Shown: positions 20,783-28,261 of the stretch, one piece after another
Numbering within the stretch: the first letter of the stretch is position 1
Layout of the letters: each line of letters begins with the position of its first letter
Origin: a virus
Reading direction: 5' to 3' (one strand)
Length of the DNA: 32,757 nucleotides
IMG/VR virus record: IMGVR_UViG_3300031645_000007
Location: 1 to 32,757 of that record
Made by a program: the position numbers and the translations under genes
The notes under the pieces: model-generated
The model's database searches: none
What the model was told of the DNA's origin: nothing
What the model saw: the letters and a program-made list of their open reading frames with translations, nothing else

Positions 20783-21073
20783 ATGGCTATAACGCTGGCC
20801 GAGAATTTCAGGATGGTGGCAGGCGGGCGAAAAATGATGTTCATAACCGTAACCCACGATGAAAGCGATATGGAGTTTACTGCGGCATCAGTTGCTTTGG
20901 ATTATATTGAGCATATTCAAATGGGCTTTCCTTATACGGCAAGCGAGGCCGCCAATCTGTCAACCTTCGCTATGGCGGGGCATTGTTCCATTAACGCTAC
21001 TCACGACACGGTAGCTTACCTTAATGTCCCCAAGACTGGATCAACTCAAAATCTTATAATAGTGGGGTGGTAA
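20783..21073 (+). CDS. Small structural-like protein, tandem paralogue 1
   Basis: The 96-residue product starts MAITLAENFRMVAGGRKMMF and ends STQNLIIVGW. It has alternating hydrophobic residues (FITVTHDE, ASVALDYIEHI) suggesting a small beta sandwich. The next gene encodes a clear paralogue of equal length. A strong AAGGAGAA site precedes the ATG. Position behind the modification module and before the adaptor suggests a head decoration or head-fibre protein; this is inferred. Confidence 0.65.
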   Translation: MAITLAENFRMVAGGRKMMFITVTHDESDMEFTAASVALDYIEHIQMGFPYTASEAANLSTFAMAGHCSINATHDTVAYLNVPKTGSTQNLIIVGW

Positions 21074-21074
21074 T

Positions 21075-21365
21075 ATGGGCCTGGGATTAACAGAAAACTT
21101 TAGAATGGCGGCAGGCGGCAATAAAATGCTGTTCATAACTGTCACTCACGACGGGGCTACTACATCCTTTGAGGCTGCATCGATAGACCTGAGTTACATT
21201 GAACATATTGACCGAAGCTTTCCTTTTATCGGGAGCTTGGTTGCGGACTTGTCTGTGCTTGTTTGTAACGGACATGCTTCTATGGATGCTGCTCATGCTA
21301 CTGTCACGTTTAAAAGTGTTCCTATCGCCGGAGCAACACAAAACCTGATCGTTGTAGGTTGGTAA
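21075..21365 (+). CDS. Small structural-like protein, tandem paralogue 2
   Basis: This 96-residue product matches the previous one along its length: both have ENFRM-AGG-KM-FITVTHD, YIEHI, and the end TQNLI-VGW. The start lies one base after the previous stop (TAATATG). Changes are spread evenly, so the duplication is not recent. Identical length and retention of both copies suggest that both are used, perhaps at two sites in the virion. No family is recognised. Confidence 0.65.
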   Translation: MGLGLTENFRMAAGGNKMLFITVTHDGATTSFEAASIDLSYIEHIDRSFPFIGSLVADLSVLVCNGHASMDAAHATVTFKSVPIAGATQNLIVVGW

Positions 21366-21379
21366 CGGAGGTATAAATC

Positions 21380-22102
21380 ATGTCTTTAACTGTTGCCTCC
21401 GCAGCCCTTGACTTCGCATGGACAGAGTTTGGCGCGGTTGAATATACGGCAGGAACACTTAACACTTTAAGCGCGTGTATTGACCATGTTGGGGGGAAGC
21501 TGAACCGGAACACCCCTTTGAGTGCCTCGACTGTCCCTACTGACACGCAGGTAAGCGAATGGCTCATACGAGCCAAGGAAGAGCTCCAGGAAGCCCGTCA
21601 GTTCACTTGGGGGAAGAGGTATGTCACAGCTACCTTGACGGTAGGAACGTACAGGTATGCCCTTCCTCCTGATTTTTCAGGGGATGCCAGCTTTCGGGAC
21701 ATGACGGATGATAGGAAGATTGGGCTTGTTTCTCCGCATCAGTTTGATGTGCTGTTTCCTGACGTTACGGAATCCGACAACGGCACAATCCTGGTTGGTT
21801 GTATTAGGGGTAGGGAAGTCTGGTTCGGTCCTTCTCCTGATAGTGCCAATGTGATTGAATTGCATTATCAGAGATCCGGGGAAGACATTACGGCCACTGA
21901 TTTTTCCTGGTTGCCGGAACTATCACGGTTTATGATCTGTGATTTTGCGATTGCAGAAGCGTTTGAGGCTCTTCACCAATGGGGAGAAGCGGACAGGTTT
22001 AGGATGAAATGGGAAATCAGTTTAAAGAAAACCTCTATTGCCGATGGTAGAAAAAAATGGTCAGAGATGGGGTTTAGGGCAAGGAGCGTATTTCAAGCAT
22101 AG
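21380..22102 (+). CDS. Head-tail adaptor protein
   Basis: The 240-residue product resembles SU10/P22-type adaptors that bind the portal ring. Features are VSEWLIRAKEELQEARQFTW (about 58-77), TVGTYRYALPPDFSG (about 87-101), VWFGPSPDSANVIELHYQR (about 145-163) and the helical, Arg/Lys-rich end (RFRMKWEISLKKTSIADGRKKW). The order adaptor then nozzle fits. A strong ACGGAGG site precedes the ATG. The call rests on the characteristic central motif and neighbours. Confidence 0.7.
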   Translation: MSLTVASAALDFAWTEFGAVEYTAGTLNTLSACIDHVGGKLNRNTPLSASTVPTDTQVSEWLIRAKEELQEARQFTWGKRYVTATLTVGTYRYALPPDFSGDASFRDMTDDRKIGLVSPHQFDVLFPDVTESDNGTILVGCIRGREVWFGPSPDSANVIELHYQRSGEDITATDFSWLPELSRFMICDFAIAEAFEALHQWGEADRFRMKWEISLKKTSIADGRKKWSEMGFRARSVFQA

Positions 22103-22111
22103 GAGGTAATT

Positions 22112-22405
22112 ATGACAGTTTTTGCAAAAACTAATCCAATACACTCGGCTGCAACGGCTAATTGGGTGGGAACAAACCTTGTTTATGAGATAGATTGGAT
22201 TGACGATGCCGGAGATGTCACGCATGACTCGCAACTGACGCTGTTAATAAACGGGGTCACGATTGTTTTGAAAGTACAACCTTTGGCCGACCAGTTAGGT
22301 ATGGGTGGGATTGTGGCTAAGTTCGGGCCGTTTGCCAACCCAATTGCGATGAAGGACGTAACGGCGACAATTTCTCAGGGTGCAGTTCTTTTCTGGTTAG
22401 CGTAA
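22112..22405 (+). CDS. Small beta-rich structural protein (97 aa)
   Basis: The 97-residue product begins MTVFAKTNPIHSAATANWVG and has alternating hydrophobic residues (LVYEIDWIDDAGDV, LTLLINGVTIVLKV), consistent with a beta barrel. It sits between adaptor and nozzle genes, with an AGGAGG site, and its stop overlaps the next ATG (TAATG). It is probably a minor head-tail or tail component. No family is recognised. Confidence 0.6.
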   Translation: MTVFAKTNPIHSAATANWVGTNLVYEIDWIDDAGDVTHDSQLTLLINGVTIVLKVQPLADQLGMGGIVAKFGPFANPIAMKDVTATISQGAVLFWLA

Positions 22406-24006
22406 TGGCATATCAAACCTTCAGGATTTTACCCTTTTTAGGGCGGAAGACTGACGTTCCGATGGATGACCCTTCTTTGTTTAAAGCTATAGCCGAAGGG
22501 GTTTCTGTTACGCACGATGTCGGGGGCGTTAATTTTGACCTTGCCCGAAAAAGAAATTGCTGTGTAAAGTCTTATGGGTATAGCGAATGGTCTAACACAG
22601 CTAATGCTCAAGCGACCAAGTGTTTGGGATTGTTCGAGTTATACGATGGAACCAATCGGGACCATGTCTTTTTCGATAATGGCAAGGTGTTTGTATTTAA
22701 CGGGTCGTTAAATCCGGTTGATGTAAGCGGCGCAGTCACGTTTGCTACGGGCGATGCGGCTCTTTATTGTCCCATTCGGGTAGGCTCTTATATGGTCTTC
22801 GCCGACAAAGGTACGACTACACCCTATAAATGGAAGAACGGTGATGCGGCAGTCACGAAGCTGATAGATCCGGGTGGGGCTTCAGGTTACACAGAGTTTA
22901 AGTTCCGATACCTTGAGTATTTTATACGAAGGATAATCGGGTTTTACTCTGGGCAGACAAACGGAAACATTGATATGAGATATACGGCTGCCCTTCCTGA
23001 CTTGTCGGGTAATGTAGAGTTTCCGGCAGCTAATCAGCTATACGTTCCAAATGATGATCCTATTCACGGTCCTGCCAAAATGGGCCAAGACAGATGTTTT
23101 GTATATTGCGAGAACTCTATTAATCAGCTTATTTACTATCCTGATTATCTCGCCCCATTTAGGATTTATACGGTAGTGGCGGACCAAGGGGCAGAGAATT
23201 ATCATAGTATTATTAATTTAGGAGACAAGCATCTTTTCTTTAACCGAAACTACGGGTTTTGCGAATATGACGGTGGCCGTCAAATAACGCCTATCAGCCA
23301 AGACATTGAAGCTGATCTTCAAAACATAGAATCAAATTATTACGACCGGATAGTTGGTATTTACAGACCTCTTCATAGGCAGGTAGTTTGGTCTGTTCCA
23401 ATGGCCGGAGAAGTAGCCAATAACCGCCTTTTATTTTATGACATTGATACTAAACAGTTCACATGGGAAGACAAGGCCATGCGGTTTATAGCTTCGTGGC
23501 GAATATACGATAGTTTCACATGGAATGATCTTATCACGGAATTAGGCGGGACGGGAGCCAAATGGTCGGATGCAGGTAGCCATACATGGGCGTATTATAC
23601 ATCTTTGAGACAGAGGTTCGTGTACGCCAATACGGATGGAAAGTTATACTATCATACAGGAGAAGGTTTAGACGGAAGCAACCTTGACGGGTATCGGATA
23701 GAGCCGATCATGGATTTTGGGGACAGGACCAGGAGGGACTTGCTTGCCGAAATATGGTTTGACATTGTTGAAGACGGGGCTTTCTCGATTGACGTTCATC
23801 ATAGAAGCGGGAGTACGGTAGGAGAAGTGGAAGACGCGACCTGGACTGCCCTTGATTCCGTGTCTTGTGATAATCCCGAATATCCTGTTGTCAGATGTAA
23901 TAAAAATGACAAGCTTCACCAAATAAAATGGGGGACTGATGCCTTGAGTGAGAAATGGTCTGTCAACGGTATCACGTTTCATTATGCCCCTGAAGGAAAG
24001 TTCTAA
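22405..24006 (+). CDS. Tail nozzle/stabilisation protein (P22 gp10-like)
   Basis: The 533-residue product fits the P22 gp10/nozzle family, beta-propeller-like proteins that close the portal-adaptor channel. It has repeated blades with hydrophobic-aromatic strands: CLGLFELYDGTNRDHVFFDNG (about 73-93), YMVFADKGTTTPYKWKNG, DRCFVYCENSINQLIYY, KHLFFNRNYGFCEYDGG and RPLHRQVVWSVPMAG (about 322-336). The end (about 440-533) is a separate beta domain with IEPIMDFGDRTRRDLLAEIWFD. The start overlaps the previous stop. The propeller assignment is from pattern, not structure. Confidence 0.7.
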   Translation: MAYQTFRILPFLGRKTDVPMDDPSLFKAIAEGVSVTHDVGGVNFDLARKRNCCVKSYGYSEWSNTANAQATKCLGLFELYDGTNRDHVFFDNGKVFVFNGSLNPVDVSGAVTFATGDAALYCPIRVGSYMVFADKGTTTPYKWKNGDAAVTKLIDPGGASGYTEFKFRYLEYFIRRIIGFYSGQTNGNIDMRYTAALPDLSGNVEFPAANQLYVPNDDPIHGPAKMGQDRCFVYCENSINQLIYYPDYLAPFRIYTVVADQGAENYHSIINLGDKHLFFNRNYGFCEYDGGRQITPISQDIEADLQNIESNYYDRIVGIYRPLHRQVVWSVPMAGEVANNRLLFYDIDTKQFTWEDKAMRFIASWRIYDSFTWNDLITELGGTGAKWSDAGSHTWAYYTSLRQRFVYANTDGKLYYHTGEGLDGSNLDGYRIEPIMDFGDRTRRDLLAEIWFDIVEDGAFSIDVHHRSGSTVGEVEDATWTALDSVSCDNPEYPVVRCNKNDKLHQIKWGTDALSEKWSVNGITFHYAPEGKF

Positions 24007-24227
24007 TGAATTTACAGCCTCCGCCACAAACAAATGATATTGATGACCTTAGAAGATGGTGCGAAGAAGTCCACAGGTTTTTGCAATATCCAACCTTTCA
24101 TCAGATTAAATTTGTTCCACGGGCTACTTGTTCAGGAACAGATGAAGGGAACGTGTATTATGATAGCGATACGGACAAATTGACCTTACGAGTAGCAGCA
24201 GCATGGGAAACTATAACAAGTGCATAG
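24006..24227 (+). CDS. Small tail/fibre-like protein (73 aa)
   Basis: The 73-residue product starts MNLQPPPQTNDIDDLRRWCE and ends with a strand-turn motif GTDEGNVYYDSDTDKLTLRV followed by AAAWETITSA. That ending is a typical phage fibre motif (EGNVYYDSDTDKL-type) seen in small spike or fibre proteins. The ATG overlaps the preceding stop (TAATG). Its size suggests an accessory fibre piece or a short adaptor. The role is inferred. Confidence 0.6.
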   Translation: MNLQPPPQTNDIDDLRRWCEEVHRFLQYPTFHQIKFVPRATCSGTDEGNVYYDSDTDKLTLRVAAAWETITSA

Positions 24228-24236
24228 GAGTAAGTA

Positions 24237-25286
24237 ATGGCAACTTGGAACACCGATAATCCAAAAATTGGGAACACGATAGCAGCGGACATACCCGACA
24301 TTGAAGAGAACCTTCAGGAACTACATGAGGCAGTAGGGCAACATGCCCCTGGCATCAATATGCGCCCGAAGTTCACGTTCTGCGAAACCGTGTCTTATAC
24401 AGGCGGGGGTACGCATGAGGTTCTGGTAGGAGACACCCTGACAGGGGCCACAGGAGGAGGAACAGGGGTTGTGGTTGCCCTTACCCTTACGAGTGGAACA
24501 TGGGCTGGTGGCACTGCTGCGGGGGTGCTTTATCTAAACACTCGAAACGCAACGGCTTTCCAGGCAGAGGACTTGAACGAAGGGGCAAACGCTAATGTCT
24601 GTACTATCGGGGCGGCCACTGTAAAGGACGGGATAGTGTTGTCTCCCTTTGTGTATCACCACAACGGCACAACCGAACAGTTGGTATATGCTGACTTAAA
24701 TGTTCCGTTCAAGTTTGCCAACCTTGCTGTCTTTGATATGTCTTATCTGTATCTTGATGACAGCGCGATTGTCACGGCAGGAACGAATGTTATTACCGCG
24801 TCGGAACTTATTGACTCGACGACGGAACCGGCGTGGAGCGCTGCAAAGCATGGCTGGTATTCAGGAGAAGACAAGTGCATCTTCGCGGTCTTGACGAACT
24901 GGAGCTCTAATATTTTAGAGTTTTTTCATGACGGCGATTATATGGCTTATGCTGATGATATTGCCGAATTGGCATCTACAGACATTGACACTACTTGGAC
25001 AGATATTGACGTGAAATCGTCAATCCCAAAGTTTACTACAAGGGCTATTTGTCAATTTTACACACTTTTTGGTAATGCGGCAACAGAAAGTTTTTGGAGG
25101 ACAAATGGTCAGTCTGGCTCAACTGGAAAAAGGATTGCTCAAGCAAGTGTGGGAAATACTTTAGTTTCTAACACGATAGAAGTTCTATCCGATGCAAGTC
25201 AAATAATTGAGGTGAAACACGCAGCAAGCAATACAAGTACAGCCTCCATGAAAGTTCATGGCTGGTATTTCCCATCTGGAATGTAA
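24237..25286 (+). CDS. Fibre/spike-like structural protein (349 aa)
   Basis: The product begins MATWNTDNPKIGNTIAADIP, with a short helical start (residues 20-35, DIEENLQELHEAVG) that resembles N-terminal attachment helices of phage fibres. A Gly/Thr-rich beta region follows (TGATGGGTGVVVALTLTSGTW, about 69-88), then a beta domain ending TASMKVHGWYFPSGM. No enzyme motif is seen. The gene follows the small fibre-like protein and precedes small tail genes. A receptor-binding fibre is plausible but not proven. Confidence 0.6.
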   Translation: MATWNTDNPKIGNTIAADIPDIEENLQELHEAVGQHAPGINMRPKFTFCETVSYTGGGTHEVLVGDTLTGATGGGTGVVVALTLTSGTWAGGTAAGVLYLNTRNATAFQAEDLNEGANANVCTIGAATVKDGIVLSPFVYHHNGTTEQLVYADLNVPFKFANLAVFDMSYLYLDDSAIVTAGTNVITASELIDSTTEPAWSAAKHGWYSGEDKCIFAVLTNWSSNILEFFHDGDYMAYADDIAELASTDIDTTWTDIDVKSSIPKFTTRAICQFYTLFGNAATESFWRTNGQSGSTGKRIAQASVGNTLVSNTIEVLSDASQIIEVKHAASNTSTASMKVHGWYFPSGM

Positions 25287-25297
25287 GGAGATAAAAA

Positions 25298-25624
25298 ATG
25301 GAAATTTTTGTGATCTACAATAAGTTGACAGGATATATTGACGGCGGGGCTGGCAGGGTAAACAGGGAACGGGATCGGAACATTTCTGACGGATCTTCCA
25401 CAAGTAACGGAATAGCAAGAATCCTGGCAAAAGACCCTGATCGTGCTGTTGTTTATTTGCCGAAACAGGCCTTGCCAGACCCTGAAAAATACAAGATTAA
25501 AAACGGCAAGATCATTGAATTGACAAAAGATGATTTGACCACGATTGAGGCAGTTAAACCAAAATCAGAAATTGAGCTTTTAGAGGAAAGGATTAAGGTA
25601 TTAGAAGATGCTCAAGCCCGTTAA
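25298..25624 (+). CDS. Small hypothetical protein with C-terminal coiled coil (108 aa)
   Basis: The product starts MEIFVIYNKLTGYIDGGAGRV and ends with a helix EIELLEERIKVLEDAQAR (about 91-108) that looks like a coiled coil. The N-terminal two-thirds is mixed beta, reminiscent of the short proteins that follow phage fibres and may act as fibre-assembly chaperones; that is inference. AAGGAGAT precedes the ATG. It overlaps the next gene by 17 bases. Confidence 0.55.
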   Translation: MEIFVIYNKLTGYIDGGAGRVNRERDRNISDGSSTSNGIARILAKDPDRAVVYLPKQALPDPEKYKIKNGKIIELTKDDLTTIEAVKPKSEIELLEERIKVLEDAQAR

Positions 25625-26084
25625 GATTACCCAAACTCTTTGGCTGAACGCTATTGCGGATAAGATTGACGCTTTTGCCAGAAAAATGAAAGTGCCGAGC
25701 ATATTCCCTCAGACTTTAGCGACCTACTTTCACAGCACGATTCAGTATGGCGGAGACAAAGCTGAGTTTTGGGTAGTGTTTGAAGATGAGCAGCCGGTTG
25801 CCTTTGCCCATTTCTTTGTAAGGGGACTTCCGCATATTGGGGTTGTGTACTGCGACTTCATTCATTCCTGGACCAACGACAGGGAAGCCGTAATGATGCT
25901 TCTCAGGGAGATTGACAAATTTGCGACCAAGAACAGGGCAACGCTTTTAGAGGGGGATGTCCTTAATCAAAGGCTATACACGCACTTTGAAAGAGTGGGG
26001 GCATCGATCGGATGGAAGCCGACAAAGAACAATATTATAAACTTTATGGCTAAACGAATACCACAGGAGAAAAAAGATGTTTAA
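25608..26084 (+). CDS. GNAT-like acetyltransferase-fold protein
   Basis: The 158-residue product looks like an N-acetyltransferase fold: central strands AEFWVVFEDEQPVAFAHFFV (about 52-71), VVYCDFIHSW (about 79-88), helix REAVMMLLREIDKFATKN, then strand ATLLEGDVLN and a final helix/strand YTHFERVGASIGWKPTKN. The classic Q/RxxGxG/A acetyl-CoA loop is not clear, so it may be a degenerate or non-enzymatic GNAT-like virion or accessory protein. It overlaps both neighbouring genes. Confidence 0.5.
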   Translation: MLKPVKITQTLWLNAIADKIDAFARKMKVPSIFPQTLATYFHSTIQYGGDKAEFWVVFEDEQPVAFAHFFVRGLPHIGVVYCDFIHSWTNDREAVMMLLREIDKFATKNRATLLEGDVLNQRLYTHFERVGASIGWKPTKNNIINFMAKRIPQEKKDV

Positions 26085-27441
26085 ACACTTCAGTTCCGAG
26101 TTTGGACATGAGTTCAGGTGCTTTAAGGGGGGTAGTAGCTCAGTAGAATACTCTCAATCGCCAGAACAGCAGCAAGTATTTCAGGCTCTTATGCCTGTCA
26201 TCAATAAGCTTGCAATGGCTGGAGTTCAAGGAGGGACAACTCAGGCGGCTATGCCTTCTTATCAGCAGTCCTACCAGCAACCGTACAACTACCTCCCCAG
26301 AGGCGGGTTCCCCAGAGGCGGGGATGCGTGGAGGCCACAACCTACTACTGCACAGCAGCTGGTACAGCAAACACAGCAGCCCTACCAGCAACCGTATTCA
26401 CCCTATGCCGGGATTAGTGGGGCAACGCCATTCAACTACTTCCCCAGAGGCGGGAATGCGGTGAGGCCACAACCTACTACTGCACAGCAGCTGGTACAAC
26501 AGACACAGCAGCCAACACAACAAGCACAGCAGCTGGTACAACAGACACAGCAGCCAACACAACAAGCACAGCAGCTGGTACAACAGACACAGCAGCCAAC
26601 ACAACAAGCACAGCAACAGGCAGGTTACAGCATCAATGAAGACAAGGTGACGGCTTGCGGAACATCAAGGTCACAAGCATATTGGGATAGGTTAAGATCC
26701 GGGAACATAGACAATGTTCAATATCAAGATGCCCTTTCAAAGGGAATGATAACCCCGACACCGGCAGATGCAAGCCAGGGAATTGCCCCGTCAGGTCAAC
26801 AGCCCTTATGGGACATCCCGCCTGCTCCTTCAGCGGCAGGGGTAGCCACGGACGTTCCGATGTACGACACTCCCGATGTGTCCTCAATTCAGCCTACAAA
26901 GCAATGGTGGGAATCCTTGTCGCCTGACGTCAAGGCCGGTGCATGGCAACCTTACTTAGAAGGTGCGCAGCAATTAGCCGAAATGCTTGGCAGCTACGGC
27001 CAGGGTTCTCAGATGGGGGGTGCTTCCGGGTCCATGCAGGCAGGGTTGGGCCAATTCTTTAGCGATGCGAGTCAACAGGTAGGCCAAGACCTATGGAAAA
27101 TGTCTTCACCGGGGGCATTTACAGATTACGGAGCCCAAGCACAACAAATGATGCTTCCTTACCAGCAGGCCATTCAGGAACGCCAAACCGATTACGGAAC
27201 TTCTATGAATATGTGGCAACAAGGACAGCAGCAAGCGGCCTTGCCGTTCTCTATTCTACCTGGACTGATGGGCGGGACTTACTCGAATCCCGTTGTGGAC
27301 CAGGGCGGGGGCGGGATGAGCCTTGGTGGGGGAATCTCTGGGGCAACTTCAGGTGCTATGATGGGAAGTGCTGTTCCAGGATTAGGTACTGTTTTAGGTG
27401 GTGTTTTAGGTGGTGTCGGTGGACTATTAGGAGGTAAGTAA
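26077..27441 (+). CDS. Gln-rich repeat protein with glycine-zipper end, probable ejection protein
   Basis: The 454-residue product has a Gln/Pro/Tyr-rich N-terminal half with three exact 14-residue repeats (QQLVQQTQQPTQQA, residues 137-178) and a larger duplicated segment (PRGG...RPQPTTAQQLVQQTQQP). The end (about 410-454) is Gly-rich with SGAMMGSAVPGLGTVLGG and GVLGGVGGLLGGK, a glycine-zipper membrane-insertion pattern. Such low-complexity proteins with zipper ends occur among internal virion proteins that are ejected with DNA and help to make a channel. The start overlaps the GNAT-like gene. Ejection is inferred. Confidence 0.6.
   Translation: MFKHFSSEFGHEFRCFKGGSSSVEYSQSPEQQQVFQALMPVINKLAMAGVQGGTTQAAMPSYQQSYQQPYNYLPRGGFPRGGDAWRPQPTTAQQLVQQTQQPYQQPYSPYAGISGATPFNYFPRGGNAVRPQPTTAQQLVQQTQQPTQQAQQLVQQTQQPTQQAQQLVQQTQQPTQQAQQQAGYSINEDKVTACGTSRSQAYWDRLRSGNIDNVQYQDALSKGMITPTPADASQGIAPSGQQPLWDIPPAPSAAGVATDVPMYDTPDVSSIQPTKQWWESLSPDVKAGAWQPYLEGAQQLAEMLGSYGQGSQMGGASGSMQAGLGQFFSDASQQVGQDLWKMSSPGAFTDYGAQAQQMMLPYQQAIQERQTDYGTSMNMWQQGQQQAALPFSILPGLMGGTYSNPVVDQGGGGMSLGGGISGATSGAMMGSAVPGLGTVLGGVLGGVGGLLGGK
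26485..26610 (+). repeat. Three exact tandem 42-bp repeats
   Basis: Units at 26485-26526, 26527-26568 and 26569-26610 encode QQLVQQTQQPTQQA three times. A longer near-repeat of about 72 bp (26310-26381 and 26442-26513, offset 132 bp) overlaps the first unit. Perfect identity suggests recent slippage or recombination; copy number probably varies between relatives. Confidence 0.95.
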
Positions 27442-27442
27442 A

Positions 27443-28261
27443 ATGCCAAGTCCTATTTACATAAATCAAAACCGACAGAACCCGTTTACTGCCATGCTTC
27501 CTCAAATGATGATGATGATGATGCGGAAGAAGTGGCAACAGGAAGATCAAGTAAATGACCTCAAGGCCGAGGCGAATAAGATTGCCCTTAAAAGAACGCA
27601 GGATTTAGCAGACCAAAAGCGTTTAAGAGATCAATCCAACGCTGACTACGAGAGAGATCTCTATGACAAGAGGGTTGGCAAGGGTTGGAGTCCGCCTGAA
27701 GAGGGGTCTGCTGATCCGTACACCGCGGCTCCGGCTGATGTTAGGAAAGGCACGGGCAAGGCGTTAAATAGACCTGCACAGCGGATTAAAGTTGGTGGTG
27801 ACGTCTATGTGCAGTTACCGGGGGGACAATATAAGAAAGAGGGAGATCCCAGAGCAAAACTGGAAAGGGATAAAGAATTGGCATCCCATAAGGCAGGGCT
27901 GAAGGGGCAGGAAAAGAGCTTAAAGGGTAAAATAGGGGCAGTAAAAGAGAAAATTCTTGATAAAGTAGCGACTGGCGGAAAACTTACGACAGGTGAAAAG
28001 AAAGCTTGGAATATGTTAAGCGATGAAGATCAGATTGTTGGAAAGGGGGTAATCTCTTTATTGAGTAAAGATGATGATTGGAGATATGAGTCAGATCCTA
28101 CTAAGAAAAAAGCAATAAGAAGTCAATACGAAAAAATGGTAAGGGGGTTGTATGGATTAGAAAATGGAGAACCGGAAATTGATTTAACGGGTAAGCCTGC
28201 CGGAATTTATTCAGTAAATGGCAAAAGAATTAAATGGGACGGCAAGGGGATTGTTAAATAA
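27443..28261 (+). CDS. Lys-rich internal virion-like protein (272 aa)
   Basis: The product begins MPSPIYINQNRQNPFTAMLP, followed by six Met in a row (residues 22-27, from a GAT/ATG slippage-prone run at about 27506-27523), then a basic coiled-coil region (QVNDLKAEANKIALKRTQDL). The C-terminal half is a compact Lys-rich region (GLKGQEKSLKGKIGAVKEK, about 153-171). High Lys content suggests DNA contact inside the capsid or an ejection role. The stop overlaps the next ATG (TAATG). No family is recognised. Confidence 0.55.
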   Translation: MPSPIYINQNRQNPFTAMLPQMMMMMMRKKWQQEDQVNDLKAEANKIALKRTQDLADQKRLRDQSNADYERDLYDKRVGKGWSPPEEGSADPYTAAPADVRKGTGKALNRPAQRIKVGGDVYVQLPGGQYKKEGDPRAKLERDKELASHKAGLKGQEKSLKGKIGAVKEKILDKVATGGKLTTGEKKAWNMLSDEDQIVGKGVISLLSKDDDWRYESDPTKKKAIRSQYEKMVRGLYGLENGEPEIDLTGKPAGIYSVNGKRIKWDGKGIVK

